Source: Cyclobacteriaceae bacterium
Lineage (GTDB): Bacteria > Bacteroidota > Bacteroidia > Cytophagales > Cyclobacteriaceae
Reading direction: 5' to 3'
Length of the DNA: 64,000 bases
Assembly (NCBI GenBank): GCA_019638355.1
Contig: JAHBTY010000004.1
Span: 310,001-374,000, forward strand
Position numbers and translations under genes: made by a program. Every line of letters begins with the position of its first letter. Positions within the stretch are counted from its first letter, which is position 1. Below, piece by piece: positions 1 through 8,685 of this stretch. The notes under the pieces are model-generated. The model saw only the letters and a list, made by a program, of their open reading frames with translations, ran no database searches and was not told the origin of the DNA.

Positions 1-159
1 TACCTTGCTGGTTTCGGCATTTATTAAACTGGTTTTAACCGTAAGGTTATTTTGTAGTGCGTAATCAACACACTCGCGCAGTGTCCACACTTTTCTGTTT
101 TGCGCTTGTGCTGTCCATCCACTTATTACCAGGCAACACAACAGTAACTTTTTCATCAT
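1..159 (-). CDS. TolC-family outer membrane protein, N-terminal fragment
   Basis: Only the first 53 codons lie in the window; the gene continues beyond base 1. The reading begins MMKKLLLCCLVISGWTAQAQ, a typical signal peptide ending in an AQAQ-like cleavage site. It is followed by VWTLRECVDYALQNNLTVK, the usual opening helix of TolC/OEP efflux-channel proteins (first OEP repeat). By family, the protein would be a trimeric outer membrane channel working with an RND or ABC exporter. There are two adjacent ATG codons (157-159 and 154-156) and either could be used. It lies 6 nt downstream of the serine dehydratase gene on the same strand. The rest of the gene cannot be seen, so the exporter partner is unknown. 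Confidence 0.75.
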   Translation of the reverse strand, partial: MMKKLLLCCLVISGWTAQAQNRKVWTLRECVDYALQNNLTVKTSLINAETSKV

Positions 160-165
160 AGGTTT

Positions 166-843
166 TTATAAAACAATATCCGGTATATAAATCACTTCTT
201 TTACCCAACTTAGACTCCGCAAGTACTCAAATGTTACAGGTTTAATGCCCGAGTCCATTTCTATTACCAAACAAGCCTGGTCATTTTTGCCTTTGCGCGA
301 AACGGACATGGTTGCAATGTTGCAGTCGTCATGCGCTAATACATTCGCTATAAAGGCAATGCTCCCCTTTTTATCATCGGCAAAAATAATTAGAGTATGT
401 AGTGCCGCACTGAAGTCGGCCCTAAAGCCATTAACCTCAGCAATATTAATTACACCACCACCTTTGCTTTCGCCCAACACTTCAACCGATTTTTTTCCAT
501 GTTTCAACTTAAGCCTGATGGAGTTTGGATGCAAGGCCGAGGCATTTCCTACCGACCTAAATGTATAGTTAAGTCCGTTTGCCTGTGCTATTTCCAAGGA
601 GTCGCGAATGCGCTTGTCATCAGTTCCAAAGTCCATTAAACCGGCAATAATAGCCCGATCGCTGCCATGGCCCTCATAGGTACGGGCAAATGAGTTGTAA
701 AAAGTAATCTCACATTGATCAGGAATTGCACCCAAAATTTTGATAGCGGCCCGCGCTATGCGCACCACACCGGCTGTATGCGAGCTGGACGGACCGATCA
801 TAACAGGGCCGATCATATCAAAAATGCTACTCTTTTCAGCCAT
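166..843 (-). CDS. sdaAB: L-serine dehydratase (ammonia-lyase), beta subunit
   Basis: 225 residues. The N-terminal motif GPVMIGPSSSHTAG (about residues 12-25) is the signature of the beta domain of iron-sulfur L-serine ammonia-lyases. The C-terminal part (about 147-225, beginning FSAALHTLIIFADDKKGSIAFI) has the pattern of an ACT domain, normally a regulatory amino-acid-binding module. The family enzyme deaminates L-serine to pyruvate and ammonia in the cytosol. The alpha subunit, which carries the [4Fe-4S] cysteines, is not in this window, so it must be elsewhere if the enzyme is of the two-subunit kind. The ATG at 841-843 gives the expected N-terminus. A TolC-like gene follows after 6 nt; that pairing may be chance. 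Confidence 0.9.
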   Translation of the reverse strand: MAEKSSIFDMIGPVMIGPSSSHTAGVVRIARAAIKILGAIPDQCEITFYNSFARTYEGHGSDRAIIAGLMDFGTDDKRIRDSLEIAQANGLNYTFRSVGNASALHPNSIRLKLKHGKKSVEVLGESKGGGVINIAEVNGFRADFSAALHTLIIFADDKKGSIAFIANVLAHDDCNIATMSVSRKGKNDQACLVIEMDSGIKPVTFEYLRSLSWVKEVIYIPDIVL

Positions 844-962
844 ACGCGGTAACTAACGGAAACTTTGTGAAAAGGGTTGATTTTAAAGGTATTTTATACT
901 TCCGAATAGGGTAATTTTTTCAGAAGCGGCAAAAATAGGGCTTCACACTGGCACTGCAAACC

Positions 963-3227
963 TCAAACATTAAACCAATAGGTAATTTTTAGTACCAACG
1001 CTCTGTTTTTAGGCGTAAAGTTGGTAGTGCCGGCACTTTCAAAACTGTAATAGTAATTATCGGTATAAACAACAAACAGATCGGATACCGGTTTGAAGCG
1101 CCACTGAAACCGTGAATTGATATTTACATTTTTATATTGACTGTTATACTGAAAAAATGTTGTAAAAAATACTGCCCGCGTAACCGTTAAATCAAACCTT
1201 GGTCCCAACAAGTAAATATCAGCGCTCTTATATGGGGCAGGCAATCTAATCTGGTTATAACTGGCATCGAGCGAGAGTACACCATACGGTTGTATCCGGT
1301 AATTAACTAACCCGGTAATGGATTTTCGTGTTCCATTAAAATATTCGCCAGCAACACCACTTACAGTATAGGTTAAAAGCTTTCGCGGATTGGAAATAAA
1401 ACTGGCTTGCATCCAGGTATATTGGTAGTCGCTTCCTTCGGGCAGTTTTGTTGCTTGTTCTTCCGCAGGCGAATTAGTTGGATCAAAATTACGGAACAGG
1501 TAAGTATAGAAATCTTTTACCTGCAGCAGCAATGTGGCTTGATTTTGAAAGGCTACTGAATACCCGGCTGTATATTCATGATCGGTATAACCAAAAACAT
1601 CATCCCAGGTTAAAGCAATATCAACCATAGGCCCATGGTTATTTATAACCTTCGATTGCGGGTAAAAAGTATAGCCGCCAGAAGGTGAAATACGCTTGTA
1701 GCCATTGCGTGGAACATAACCCAACGCGGGGGCATACCCGCCTCCGATGATCTGATGAAACCAATTAAAGTTAACTGCCTGTGTGTTGTAAACTAAACTG
1801 TATCCATGGGCAAAGGGTGCTTCCTGTTCATGCTCGGTAAACTGCCGGTGATAAAAAATATTACCAGTCCACTTGTTGTTTAAAAAATTATAATTGTAAT
1901 CTAACCCGGCTACCCGGTTGTACTGGTAGCCTGCAACCCGAAAAGGCAACGTATCATTACCAAATACTTGTTGATTGATAAGGATTGCCCTAACATTCGA
2001 ATTAGTTCCCACCCTTCTTTGCAGGGTAGCAACTGTGTTATTAAACGATGGAGTTTCAGCCTGGGCATCGGCAGCGGTTTGCATATTTAAGAATCCGATG
2101 CGCCACAACTTATTTAAATTACCGCTTAACCGGGCGCCAAAGTATATCTTATTTTGAATGTTTTGCCCTGTAGTTTGATCGCGTGTTATACCCAGTCGCC
2201 TGGAAAAGAAAGGCCTTGCCCGTAAATGTCCATACGAAGCAAACAAGTCAGCATTCTCCAGAAAGAATTGCCTGCGTTCCGGAAAAAATAACTCGAACCG
2301 ATCCAGGTTGGTTACTTGCCTGTCCACTTCAACTTGCGAGAAGTCAGGGTTAACAGTAAGATCCAGATTTAAAGAAGGAGTAATGGCCATTTTGGCATCG
2401 CCACCAAATTGCGCCTGTTCCTTTTGTGGTTCGTTAGTTTGAAAATTCTGCGATGTACGCGCTGCCGCATAGGGAATTATTGAAATATTGGAACCCGGAT
2501 TTTGAAGTGGTTTGTCCCATACCATTTCTGCGGTGTAATTCAGGTTGCCGGGCTCAAAAAAACGAGGTGTCCACGGCCAGATGGTACGTTCATTTTCTTT
2601 ACTATCAATGCGGTATAATTTTATATTCCAGGCCTTTGTTCCCGCCTTAAACCGAAGCGTTTTAAAAGGAATTGCAATCTCGGCTATCCAATAGCCTTCG
2701 TAAATACGCGCACCCGAAAACCATTTGTTATCCCACGATAGATCTAAATCTTCACTTACCAAAAAACCATTTGATATGAGCCCCTCGCGTTGTACCCCCA
2801 TTGGACTGAGCCCAAAAAAGAATCCGTTGGTGAGGTCTTGAAAAGGATCTATCACTACCGATACTCCATCAAGCCCCGGCCCACGGTAATCTCTTCGCAG
2901 CGAAGAAATTACATAGTCGCCAGCCCTATTATCGTACGAAATAGCACTTACATACAAAAAATCATCATCGTAGGTAAGCCTGAATTCGGTTTTAGCTTTT
3001 GCTGCGAGTGTATCGTACGGAAATTGTTGTTGCAGATCGGATATCACACTTGCATTTATCCAAGCCGCTTCGTCCACAACTCCATCTAACACAATGGGGC
3101 TTTCCGTTTTTTGAATAACAAACGAAGGCCTGCTTTGGGCCGGCAACTGGCCTACTTTAAAAGCGAGCAGCGAAAAAAAAACAAAAAAAAGATAGAGGAG
3201 TTTCAAAGTAACAAAACTAAACGGCAA
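963..3227 (-). CDS. DUF5916 outer membrane protein with CBM9-like N-terminal domain
   Basis: 754 residues. A hydrophobic signal peptide (about 1-31, ending LPAQS) is followed by a CBM9-like beta-sandwich (about 38-235, opening with [16 protein letters not shown], the usual start of this domain). A long region rich in aromatic and alternating residues follows, ending in KITYWFNV, as expected for the DUF5916 outer-membrane beta-barrel; the final aromatic-containing strand fits BAM recognition. These proteins are common in Bacteroidota and are suspected to bind or take up glycans, but the substrate is not known. The start codon lies inside the 3' end of thyA (11-nt overlap), so its translation may be coupled to thyA. 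Internal features look intact. Confidence 0.8.
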   Translation of the reverse strand: MPFSFVTLKLLYLFFVFFSLLAFKVGQLPAQSRPSFVIQKTESPIVLDGVVDEAAWINASVISDLQQQFPYDTLAAKAKTEFRLTYDDDFLYVSAISYDNRAGDYVISSLRRDYRGPGLDGVSVVIDPFQDLTNGFFFGLSPMGVQREGLISNGFLVSEDLDLSWDNKWFSGARIYEGYWIAEIAIPFKTLRFKAGTKAWNIKLYRIDSKENERTIWPWTPRFFEPGNLNYTAEMVWDKPLQNPGSNISIIPYAAARTSQNFQTNEPQKEQAQFGGDAKMAITPSLNLDLTVNPDFSQVEVDRQVTNLDRFELFFPERRQFFLENADLFASYGHLRARPFFSRRLGITRDQTTGQNIQNKIYFGARLSGNLNKLWRIGFLNMQTAADAQAETPSFNNTVATLQRRVGTNSNVRAILINQQVFGNDTLPFRVAGYQYNRVAGLDYNYNFLNNKWTGNIFYHRQFTEHEQEAPFAHGYSLVYNTQAVNFNWFHQIIGGGYAPALGYVPRNGYKRISPSGGYTFYPQSKVINNHGPMVDIALTWDDVFGYTDHEYTAGYSVAFQNQATLLLQVKDFYTYLFRNFDPTNSPAEEQATKLPEGSDYQYTWMQASFISNPRKLLTYTVSGVAGEYFNGTRKSITGLVNYRIQPYGVLSLDASYNQIRLPAPYKSADIYLLGPRFDLTVTRAVFFTTFFQYNSQYKNVNINSRFQWRFKPVSDLFVVYTDNYYYSFESAGTTNFTPKNRALVLKITYWFNV

Positions 3228-4011
3228 TAGGTGCTTTAATTACGGGGTGAGCCTGGTAGTTTACAATTTCAAAATCTTCGAAGTTGTATTCAAAAATTGA
3301 ATTTGGTTTTCTGCGAATTACCAGTTGAGGTAGTGGAAAAGGTTTTCGTGTAAGCTGAAGTTGAGCTTGCTCCAGGTGATTGGAATACAAATGTACATCG
3401 CCACCTGTCCATACAAACTCACCTGGTTCAAGGTTGGTTTGTTGAGCAAACATGTGTGTAAGCAATGCATAGCTGGCAATATTAAAAGGCACGCCTAAAA
3501 AATAATCGGCACTGCGCTGGTAAAGCTGGCACGACAACTTGCCTTCGGCCACATAGAACTGAAAAAGCGCATGGCAAGGTGGCAAGGCCATTTGATCAAC
3601 TTCCGCTGGATTCCAGGCCGACACAATGTGCCTGCGAGAATCTGGTTTTTGTTTAATTTGATTTAATACCTGGGTGATCTGGTCAATTCTTCGGCCATCG
3701 GGTGCAGGCCAACTGCGCCACTGGCTTCCGTACACGGGCCCCAGATTTCCGTTTTCATCAGCCCATTCATCCCAAATGCTTACGCCATTATCTTTCAAAT
3801 ACTTTATGTTCGTGTCGCCTTTTAAAAACCAAAGCAACTCGTAAATGATTGAGCGAAGATGAAGCTTTTTAGTGGTTACCAATGGGAAGCCTTCCGCAAG
3901 ATTAAATCGCAACTGCCTGCCAAAGACCGAACGGGTTCCGGTACCTGTGCGATCTGTTTTCATTGCACCATTATCTATTATATCCTGAAGTAAGGTAAGG
4001 TATTGTTGCAT
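3217..4011 (-). CDS. thyA: Thymidylate synthase
   Basis: 264 residues, the same length as the classic E. coli enzyme. It converts dUMP to dTMP using 5,10-methylenetetrahydrofolate as both one-carbon donor and reductant. The nucleophilic cysteine is in [11 protein letters not shown], where counting gives Cys146, matching E. coli numbering. The phosphate-binding arginine region ([12 protein letters not shown], about 20-31) and the [16 protein letters not shown] segment (126-141) are present, as is [15 protein letters not shown]. The C-terminus ends APIAV, the conserved tail that closes over the active site. Dihydrofolate reductase, often downstream, is absent here; a DUF5916 gene overlaps the 3' end instead. 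Confidence 0.98.
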   Translation of the reverse strand: MQQYLTLLQDIIDNGAMKTDRTGTGTRSVFGRQLRFNLAEGFPLVTTKKLHLRSIIYELLWFLKGDTNIKYLKDNGVSIWDEWADENGNLGPVYGSQWRSWPAPDGRRIDQITQVLNQIKQKPDSRRHIVSAWNPAEVDQMALPPCHALFQFYVAEGKLSCQLYQRSADYFLGVPFNIASYALLTHMFAQQTNLEPGEFVWTGGDVHLYSNHLEQAQLQLTRKPFPLPQLVIRRKPNSIFEYNFEDFEIVNYQAHPVIKAPIAV

Positions 4012-4046
4012 AGCAAATTTTATTGCAATTACGCCTAACCTAACAA

Positions 4047-4083
4047 CAAAAAAAAGCCTGGGTCAGACTAACCACAGGCTTTT
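4047..4083 (-). terminator. Intrinsic terminator after the lipoprotein gene
   Basis: A 9-bp perfect inverted repeat (AAAAGCCTG at 4052-4060, CAGGCTTTT at 4075-4083). Read on the minus strand it is followed by a run of eight T. It lies 23 nt past the stop of the lipoprotein gene (4106-5005) and before thyA, so it should separate the two transcripts. Confidence 0.85.
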
Positions 4084-4105
4084 AACAAGTGCACCCCACA
4101 TGCAC

Positions 4106-5005
4106 TTACTCTCCTCTTACCAGTACCGAGCGCGACTGGCCGTTGATGGTTATAGTTACAAGACGATCGCACTCACCGGTTCCATAATCCAGTGTAATTA
4201 CCTGGCCGCCATCAACCGTTAAAACTTTTGTCCCTTCCACCGCCATAAATACCCGGTTGCTTGCTGCACAACTGCGTTTATATACCAGTGTTTTGCTTAT
4301 CTCTACCTGATAGAGCGTTCCGTTCCGATTTGATCCGGTTGCCGAGCCGGTAACCTGCCATTGATCGTTAATTGGGTTGGTAGCTCGTATCCATTCACGG
4401 GTATGGCTTCCTTCGCGGGTAGCAAAAGTTTCGTCTGGCCATGTAGCACGACCATCTTCCAATTCAATTTGAAATTTAGGGGCAGCGGTAGTACTACCTG
4501 TTATGTTAGTTACGGTGCGCGTGCCTTCTATTTTTATGTTATTGATATAATAATCACTAAAGGTGGTTATAATTTTTGAACCCGATAAAAATCGTTTGCC
4601 CTTAAACTCAACCCGTATTATTCCTTTGCGTACGTTACCTCTTGCATCGGTACAACCTTCGCCAAAATTAATGGTAATGTAACCGTGAGGATTGCCCGGT
4701 TGCGTGTCGGCTGCCATTTCGAGGGTTACCGTAACGCAATTGCCTTCAAAGCGAAAATCAGTGGGCTTGGTTCCTTCAACTTTACCATTAAAAGCCAAGC
4801 GGCCACCTTCGGTTGCCGGCTCAACAGCTACTACCAAAGCCGACATATCTTCTGCGTCTTCAAAATAGCTGTCGGTTACAGCTTCATTCTCAATGTTTTG
4901 GCTGTCCCGATCGGAAAGTTCAAACTTATCATCTAAACAGGAGGAAAGAAATACAAGCGAGATTAAAGCAAAAGCTAAAAGACCGTTTCTGAAAATCGTT
5001 TTCAT
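4106..5005 (-). CDS. Hypothetical lipoprotein
   Basis: 299 residues. It has an N-terminal lipoprotein signal (lipobox LSSC, lipid-modified Cys23) followed by LDDKFE, an acidic flanking region compatible with outer-membrane or surface sorting in Bacteroidota. The rest is beta-rich with many Thr, Gly and Asn residues and short repeats of the kind GxITINFGEGCTD. Two cysteine pairs (CVTVT / GEGCTD and RSCAASN / GECDR) could form disulfides in the periplasm. No family was recognised. It appears to be a single-gene transcript, ending at a strong terminator (4047-4083). Confidence 0.7.
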   Translation of the reverse strand: MKTIFRNGLLAFALISLVFLSSCLDDKFELSDRDSQNIENEAVTDSYFEDAEDMSALVVAVEPATEGGRLAFNGKVEGTKPTDFRFEGNCVTVTLEMAADTQPGNPHGYITINFGEGCTDARGNVRKGIIRVEFKGKRFLSGSKIITTFSDYYINNIKIEGTRTVTNITGSTTAAPKFQIELEDGRATWPDETFATREGSHTREWIRATNPINDQWQVTGSATGSNRNGTLYQVEISKTLVYKRSCAASNRVFMAVEGTKVLTVDGGQVITLDYGTGECDRLVTITINGQSRSVLVRGE

Positions 5006-5094
5006 GTGTTTATTATTTTAAAACATGGCTTAGAAACTTACATCGGTGAAAGGTTTAATCGGTAACCCAAAATTATTTTCTGCCGTTTGTTAGC

Positions 5095-5102
5095 TATATT
5101 TG
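5095..5102 (+). promoter_or_regulatory. Possible -7 promoter element of the interrupted barrel gene
   Basis: TATATTTG matches the Bacteroidota -7 consensus TAnnTTTG and sits 21 bp before the ATG at 5124. The matching -33 element is not clear, so this is only a partial match. Confidence 0.4.
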
Positions 5103-5123
5103 AGTTAAACAAACCTACTTCAC

Positions 5124-5486
5124 ATGAAAAAAAACCTAGTTATTGCCCTGGTGGCACTTTTTGCGGTTGGTGTATTCACATCTGCCCAAGCGCAAGAAAA
5201 TGTTTTTAAAATCAATATTTTCAGCCCCATTGTAAAAACGTTTAATGCCGCTTACGAAAGAAAACTTAGTGCCAACAGTAGTTTTCAGTTGGGTGTATTT
5301 TATACTTCTTACAATCCGGCATCGACTAAATTTTCAGGACTTGGTTTAACCCCGGAGTATCGGTTCTATTTATCAGAATCTGAAGCACCGGCAGGAGTTT
5401 ACCTGGCTCCGTTTGTGCGTTATCAAAATTTTAAATTAACAGAAGAAACTACCGCATCGAAATATGGGGGGTATTCATATAATTAA
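5124..5486 (+). pseudogene. Outer membrane beta-barrel protein, 5' part, split by the Mu-like element
   Basis: The open reading gives 120 residues with a clear signal peptide (MKKNLVIALVALFAVGVFTSAQAQ) and then barrel strands (FNAAYERKLSANSSFQLGVF, LTPEYRFYL). Translation runs only a few bases into foreign DNA and stops at 5484-5486. The missing C-terminal half is found 10.5 kb away at 16000-16204. Joining base 5479 to 16000 restores the phase and a total of about 186 residues, a normal length for DUF3575-like small barrels. I infer that the gene was inactivated by transposition of the element. A truncated exported product may still be made but lacks the closing strands. Confidence 0.88.
5474..5479. 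repeat. Left target-site duplication (TTCATA)
   Basis: TTCATA occurs here at the junction of host gene and element, and again at 15994-15999 at the other junction. Mu-type transposition normally duplicates 5 bp; the sixth matching base may be chance or may belong to an element end. Confidence 0.75.
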
Positions 5487-5586
5487 ACATTATAGTACAG
5501 TATAAAAAGTGCAAAAAACGCACAGGAATAACCAAAAAAGCAGATTTTAGCCTCTACAGGAGAGGGGATGCAATGGCACGATAAAA
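5480..5586. other. Left end of the element (non-coding)
   Basis: AT-rich end region. It holds AAAAAGTGC followed by a GTGC/GCAC dyad (5510-5523), and a small hairpin CCTCT/AGAGG (5551-5565). AAAAAGTGC resembles the right-end sequence in inverted orientation, as expected for sites bound by a MuA-type transposase. Confidence 0.5.
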
Positions 5587-5616
5587 TTAAAAATCTTCCG
5601 ACTGATTCCGGTCGGA
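5587..5616 (-). terminator. Intrinsic terminator of the repressor gene
   Basis: Inverted repeat TCCGAC (5597-5602) / GTCGGA (5611-5616). On the minus strand it is followed by AGATTTTTAATTTTA. It lies 41 nt past the stop codon of the repressor gene. Confidence 0.75.
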
Positions 5617-5656
5617 TTCCATCTCAAATAAGGGTTAAAAGAATTGGGGCAGGGTT

Positions 5657-6286
5657 TTACTTCTTGGGTATCGGAAAATTACCGCTATCAATTAATTTCT
5701 TCAATGCCTCCACTGCTGGTTTTATCGAGCTGGCAAGCTTCATTGAGTCCTCTAATATGCTGATAGCTTTAGATTTATAACTATTGTATGAGTTATCTGT
5801 AAGTAAGTCCAGTTTATCAAGAATAGGTTTGAAGTAAGCCTTATCCAACTCTGGAAGCTCGTTTGCAAATCTTCCAATTTGCGCAAATAAGGTTATTAAC
5901 TCGGCTAATTCAGGGCGTTCTTGTTTGAGTTCGTCATTGAAAAGTATCCAGTATCCTGAATTGGATTTCTTTGCTCTTTCTAAATCATTTAAAGCATTTT
6001 TAAGCCACTCTTTTCGACCTTTCCCTGTATAATCACCTGTATTAATTCCCTGTATTTTAAAGTTTTTGTCATTTGATGTTTTTCCGCTACCTGCCAGTAG
6101 CCAGGTGCGATTTATATTAAATTTCTCAACAACGAGGTCAATAATTTTTTCACTAATCCCTATTCTCCCCCTTTCAATATCTGATAAACTGCCTTGTTTT
6201 ATGGATATTATATCTGCGAACTCCTTCTGAGTCAAATTCAATTGTCTCCTCAACTGCCTTAATCTTTGGTTTGATGTCTCCGACAT
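5657..6286 (-). CDS. XRE-family (Cro/CI-like) repressor of the Mu-like element
   Basis: 209 residues. Residues about 8-62 form a classic XRE helix-turn-helix (LRQLRRQLNLTQKEFADI, then QGSLSDIERGR as recognition helix, then EKIIDLVVEKFNINRTWLLAG). The remaining 140 residues are helical and show no S24/LexA-type protease motif, so control by RecA-stimulated self-cleavage is not supported. It is divergent from the transposition operon, with 82 bp between the start codons holding several dyads. By position it is the functional equivalent of the Mu repressor c: it should silence the early promoter and keep the element dormant. Codon and base use are AT-rich like the rest of the element. Confidence 0.85.
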   Translation of the reverse strand: MSETSNQRLRQLRRQLNLTQKEFADIISIKQGSLSDIERGRIGISEKIIDLVVEKFNINRTWLLAGSGKTSNDKNFKIQGINTGDYTGKGRKEWLKNALNDLERAKKSNSGYWILFNDELKQERPELAELITLFAQIGRFANELPELDKAYFKPILDKLDLLTDNSYNSYKSKAISILEDSMKLASSIKPAVEALKKLIDSGNFPIPKK

Positions 6287-6368
6287 AAAAAAGTTACTTA
6301 AACTTTAAAATATAGTTAAAAACTATTATAATTGTCTTAAAATTCAGACTATCAAAAATAGAGAATTT
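6287..6368. promoter_or_regulatory. Divergent operator/promoter region of the element
   Basis: The 82 bp between the repressor and the small HTH gene contain three dyads: AAGTT-5-AACTT (6291-6305), ATAGTT-3-AACTAT (6312-6326, perfect), and GTCT-8-AGAC (about 6333-6348). The first two share AGTT...AACT half-sites. This is the expected place for the lytic/lysogenic switch operators. Confidence 0.6.
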
Positions 6369-6575
6369 ATGGCGAAGATGACAAGAAAAAAAATGAAAGG
6401 GATGATACCTCAAGGCTACTGTAAAGTAATTGCTCAAAAGGCTGGGGTTTCAAGAAAATCAGTCTCGGATTTTCTTCATGGAAGAACAGATAGTCATAAG
6501 GTTGAAATGGCAGCACTTGAAGTAATAGCCGACCTCACAAGACAAAAGGCAATTTTAATTAGGGATATTCTATAA
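6369..6575 (+). CDS. Small helix-turn-helix protein (Ner/Cro-like)
   Basis: 68 residues, strongly basic at the N-terminus (MAKMTRKKMKG). The stretch YCKVIAQKAGVSRKSVSDFLHGRTDSHKVEMAALEVI reads as a helix-turn-helix similar to phage Cro or LacI-type recognition segments (AGVSRKSVSDFLHG being turn plus recognition helix). It is the first gene of the rightward operon, only 10 nt before the transposase, and faces the repressor. In phage Mu this position is taken by Ner, a negative regulator of early transcription. I infer the same role here; direct homology to Ner is not shown. Confidence 0.7.
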   Translation: MAKMTRKKMKGMIPQGYCKVIAQKAGVSRKSVSDFLHGRTDSHKVEMAALEVIADLTRQKAILIRDIL

Positions 6576-6585
6576 CGAGGCGTTT

Positions 6586-8613
6586 ATGCTGCTCGACTTT
6601 TGTGGTAATCTTTATCTTTCATATACCTTTCTTAGAACTTATGTTTCTCAGAAAACCATAGAGGATTGGAAACAGCGGAAGGTCGGAAAGAGACGCTATT
6701 CTGACGGTCAAGCATTCATTGAATATCATTCCATCCCGAAAAAAACTCGGTCTAAACTTCCTCCAGAACCTTCTCTAAAAGCCACACTAAAGAGTCAGAA
6801 TTACAATCAGGAGGCCGACCACTACTTTCATCTGCTGGAGAAAGCTTTTATAAATGACTTCTCAAAATACATTCCACACTATAAACAAGACAAGCGACTC
6901 ACAACTTCTCAAATTACTCATTGTGCGAAGCTCCGTGCAGTGTGGGAAAAAATATTTCAATTCAATAACGGATACGAACGTGGTTTGAATGAACACCTAT
7001 TTAATGCATTCAATAGACTATTTGACAAGAAGTATTCAACACTCGGAGCATTTAATGTTGTTAAGAGCAAAGCAAAAAAAGAAATTGACACGGTTGTAAT
7101 CGATACCAGGTGGTTCCGTGAACAACACTCGGATGTTGATCCGAGAATTCAGTTATTGACAAAGACCCTTTGCAGCGATGGCGTTAATCACACAGCCACC
7201 TATATTCACGCTAAAGTCATTCAATATTGCATTCAAGAGAAATTAAAGGCTCCATCCTACTCATGGGTAAAGAAACAGGTTCGTATATACGAGCTTAATC
7301 CTGAAATCTATGCTTCGCGCTTTGGTAAAGACAAAGCATTTGCAAAAGTTCAACCATACGCTAAAATTATTTCGGCCCTTAATGCCGGAACGCAATGGCA
7401 AATTGATGGCTGGCATTTGCCCTTTTACTATCAAGGCATCTATAAAGGCAAATTAACTTCATACTTAAGGCTTGTTTTGGTTGCGGTAAGAGATGCGCAC
7501 AGCAAGAAAATAGTTGGGTATTCAATTGCAGAAAGTGAGGACACACAAAGTATTATTAATGCGATTCAGGATGCAGTTAAGAATACTGGTTTTCTACCTC
7601 ATGAAATTGTATCGGATAACCACAGTTTTAATAAGACAAGCGAAGCTAAATACTTCAAAGCCGCAATTGACAGTTTAGGAGTTACCTGGAATGTAGACCA
7701 CAACCCACAAAGAAAATCTATTGCCGAAAGATATTTCCGTCATCTTGGAGAAAAACATTGTAAGGAATACTCAGGGTACATTGGACAAGGCATTAAATCA
7801 AAAGAAAAAAGTGCAAGGCCATCTCAAGAGTATCAAGATGCACACACAAAATCCAGTTCATGGTTAACCAAAGAGGAAATTCAACTTATTGGTGTAGCTG
7901 TAGTTTCAAAATTCAATCAAGTACCATTAAAATCATTGGGGTATCGTTCGCCTGATCACGTTCACCGTGATAGCGAAAAACCCTATGTGATTCCCGTTGA
8001 TCTTGAAGATCGTTTGCGCCTTTTCACAAAGACAACGGATATTAAAGTTACACGTGGACAAATCAACTTAATACGAGGTGGAGTTACTTATGAATATCAG
8101 TTGAATGCAGAGTTGATAAGCAAATTAAACGGGCAGGTTGTAACTGTTAGATATGAAGATTTTAGCACCATCTATTTATTTGATAAGAAGGACAGATCAA
8201 TAGGCTCTGTAAAACAGAAGGTTGGTATTCATGGTGCGATAGCCGATCAAACTGAAAACGATGTAAAGAGACTGCAACAGAATAAAGGGCGATTAAACGG
8301 TGTAAAAACAAGAGCGAGAAGAGAGAATGAGCAACTAAGAAATAAGGTTGAAGCTATGCACCCGAATGCTTTGGAAGCTCTTAACAAAATAACAACTCCA
8401 AAGGATGTTTTAGAGGAGGTTAATCAAAACTACGAATTAGCACAGCGAGCCGCTGAGTTAGGAGTTGATCTTGAAAGGGTTGAAGTAGGGAACAAGCCGA
8501 AGGCTCTTATTCCTGATTCATTAATGGCCAATGAGCGTAAATCCAACAAACCTTTTTCAGTACGAGAGACACACAAGGTTGGACTTATAAATTTTGAAGA
8601 TGAAACCGAATAA
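6586..8613 (+). CDS. MuA-like DDE transposase
   Basis: 675 residues. It should bind the element ends, nick them and join them to target DNA with the MuB-like partner. The N-terminal 60 residues hold a DNA-binding motif (VSQKTIEDWKQRKVGKRRYSDG). The catalytic rve core has WQIDGWHL (Asp274), IVSDNHSF (Asp344) and KSIAERYFRHLGEKH (Glu381), a DDE triad with spacing close to Mu transposase (269/336/392). A Mu-transposase C-terminal barrel follows at about 480-550 (TRGQINLIRGGVTYEYQLN). The tail (570-640) is charged and helical and could contact the ATPase. It is 10 nt after the small HTH gene, in one operon. The reading frame is intact, so the enzyme may still be active. Confidence 0.93.
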   Translation: MLLDFCGNLYLSYTFLRTYVSQKTIEDWKQRKVGKRRYSDGQAFIEYHSIPKKTRSKLPPEPSLKATLKSQNYNQEADHYFHLLEKAFINDFSKYIPHYKQDKRLTTSQITHCAKLRAVWEKIFQFNNGYERGLNEHLFNAFNRLFDKKYSTLGAFNVVKSKAKKEIDTVVIDTRWFREQHSDVDPRIQLLTKTLCSDGVNHTATYIHAKVIQYCIQEKLKAPSYSWVKKQVRIYELNPEIYASRFGKDKAFAKVQPYAKIISALNAGTQWQIDGWHLPFYYQGIYKGKLTSYLRLVLVAVRDAHSKKIVGYSIAESEDTQSIINAIQDAVKNTGFLPHEIVSDNHSFNKTSEAKYFKAAIDSLGVTWNVDHNPQRKSIAERYFRHLGEKHCKEYSGYIGQGIKSKEKSARPSQEYQDAHTKSSSWLTKEEIQLIGVAVVSKFNQVPLKSLGYRSPDHVHRDSEKPYVIPVDLEDRLRLFTKTTDIKVTRGQINLIRGGVTYEYQLNAELISKLNGQVVTVRYEDFSTIYLFDKKDRSIGSVKQKVGIHGAIADQTENDVKRLQQNKGRLNGVKTRARRENEQLRNKVEAMHPNALEALNKITTPKDVLEEVNQNYELAQRAAELGVDLERVEVGNKPKALIPDSLMANERKSNKPFSVRETHKVGLINFEDETE

Positions 8614-8626
8614 CCAAAAATAAAAA

Positions 8627-8663
8627 GTGCCCCATGCTTCTGGTAAAAGCAAAAGTGGGGCAC
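8627..8663. promoter_or_regulatory. Hairpin between transposase and ATPase genes
   Basis: GTGCCCCA (8627-8634) pairs perfectly with TGGGGCAC (8656-8663); inside, TGCTT (8635-8639) pairs with AAGCA (8647-8651). The T-run of a terminator is missing. The left arm is preceded by AAAAA, recreating the AAAAAGTGC word of the left end. It could tune expression between the two genes or be an internal transposase site. Confidence 0.5.
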
Positions 8664-8685
8664 AGTTACAAAAAACAAATTTTCA

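Noticed and set aside
5657-6286. Repressor as a LexA/CI-type self-cleaving protein.
   Set aside because: The C-terminal part has no Ser-Lys dyad region or Ala-Gly cleavage site of S24 peptidases.
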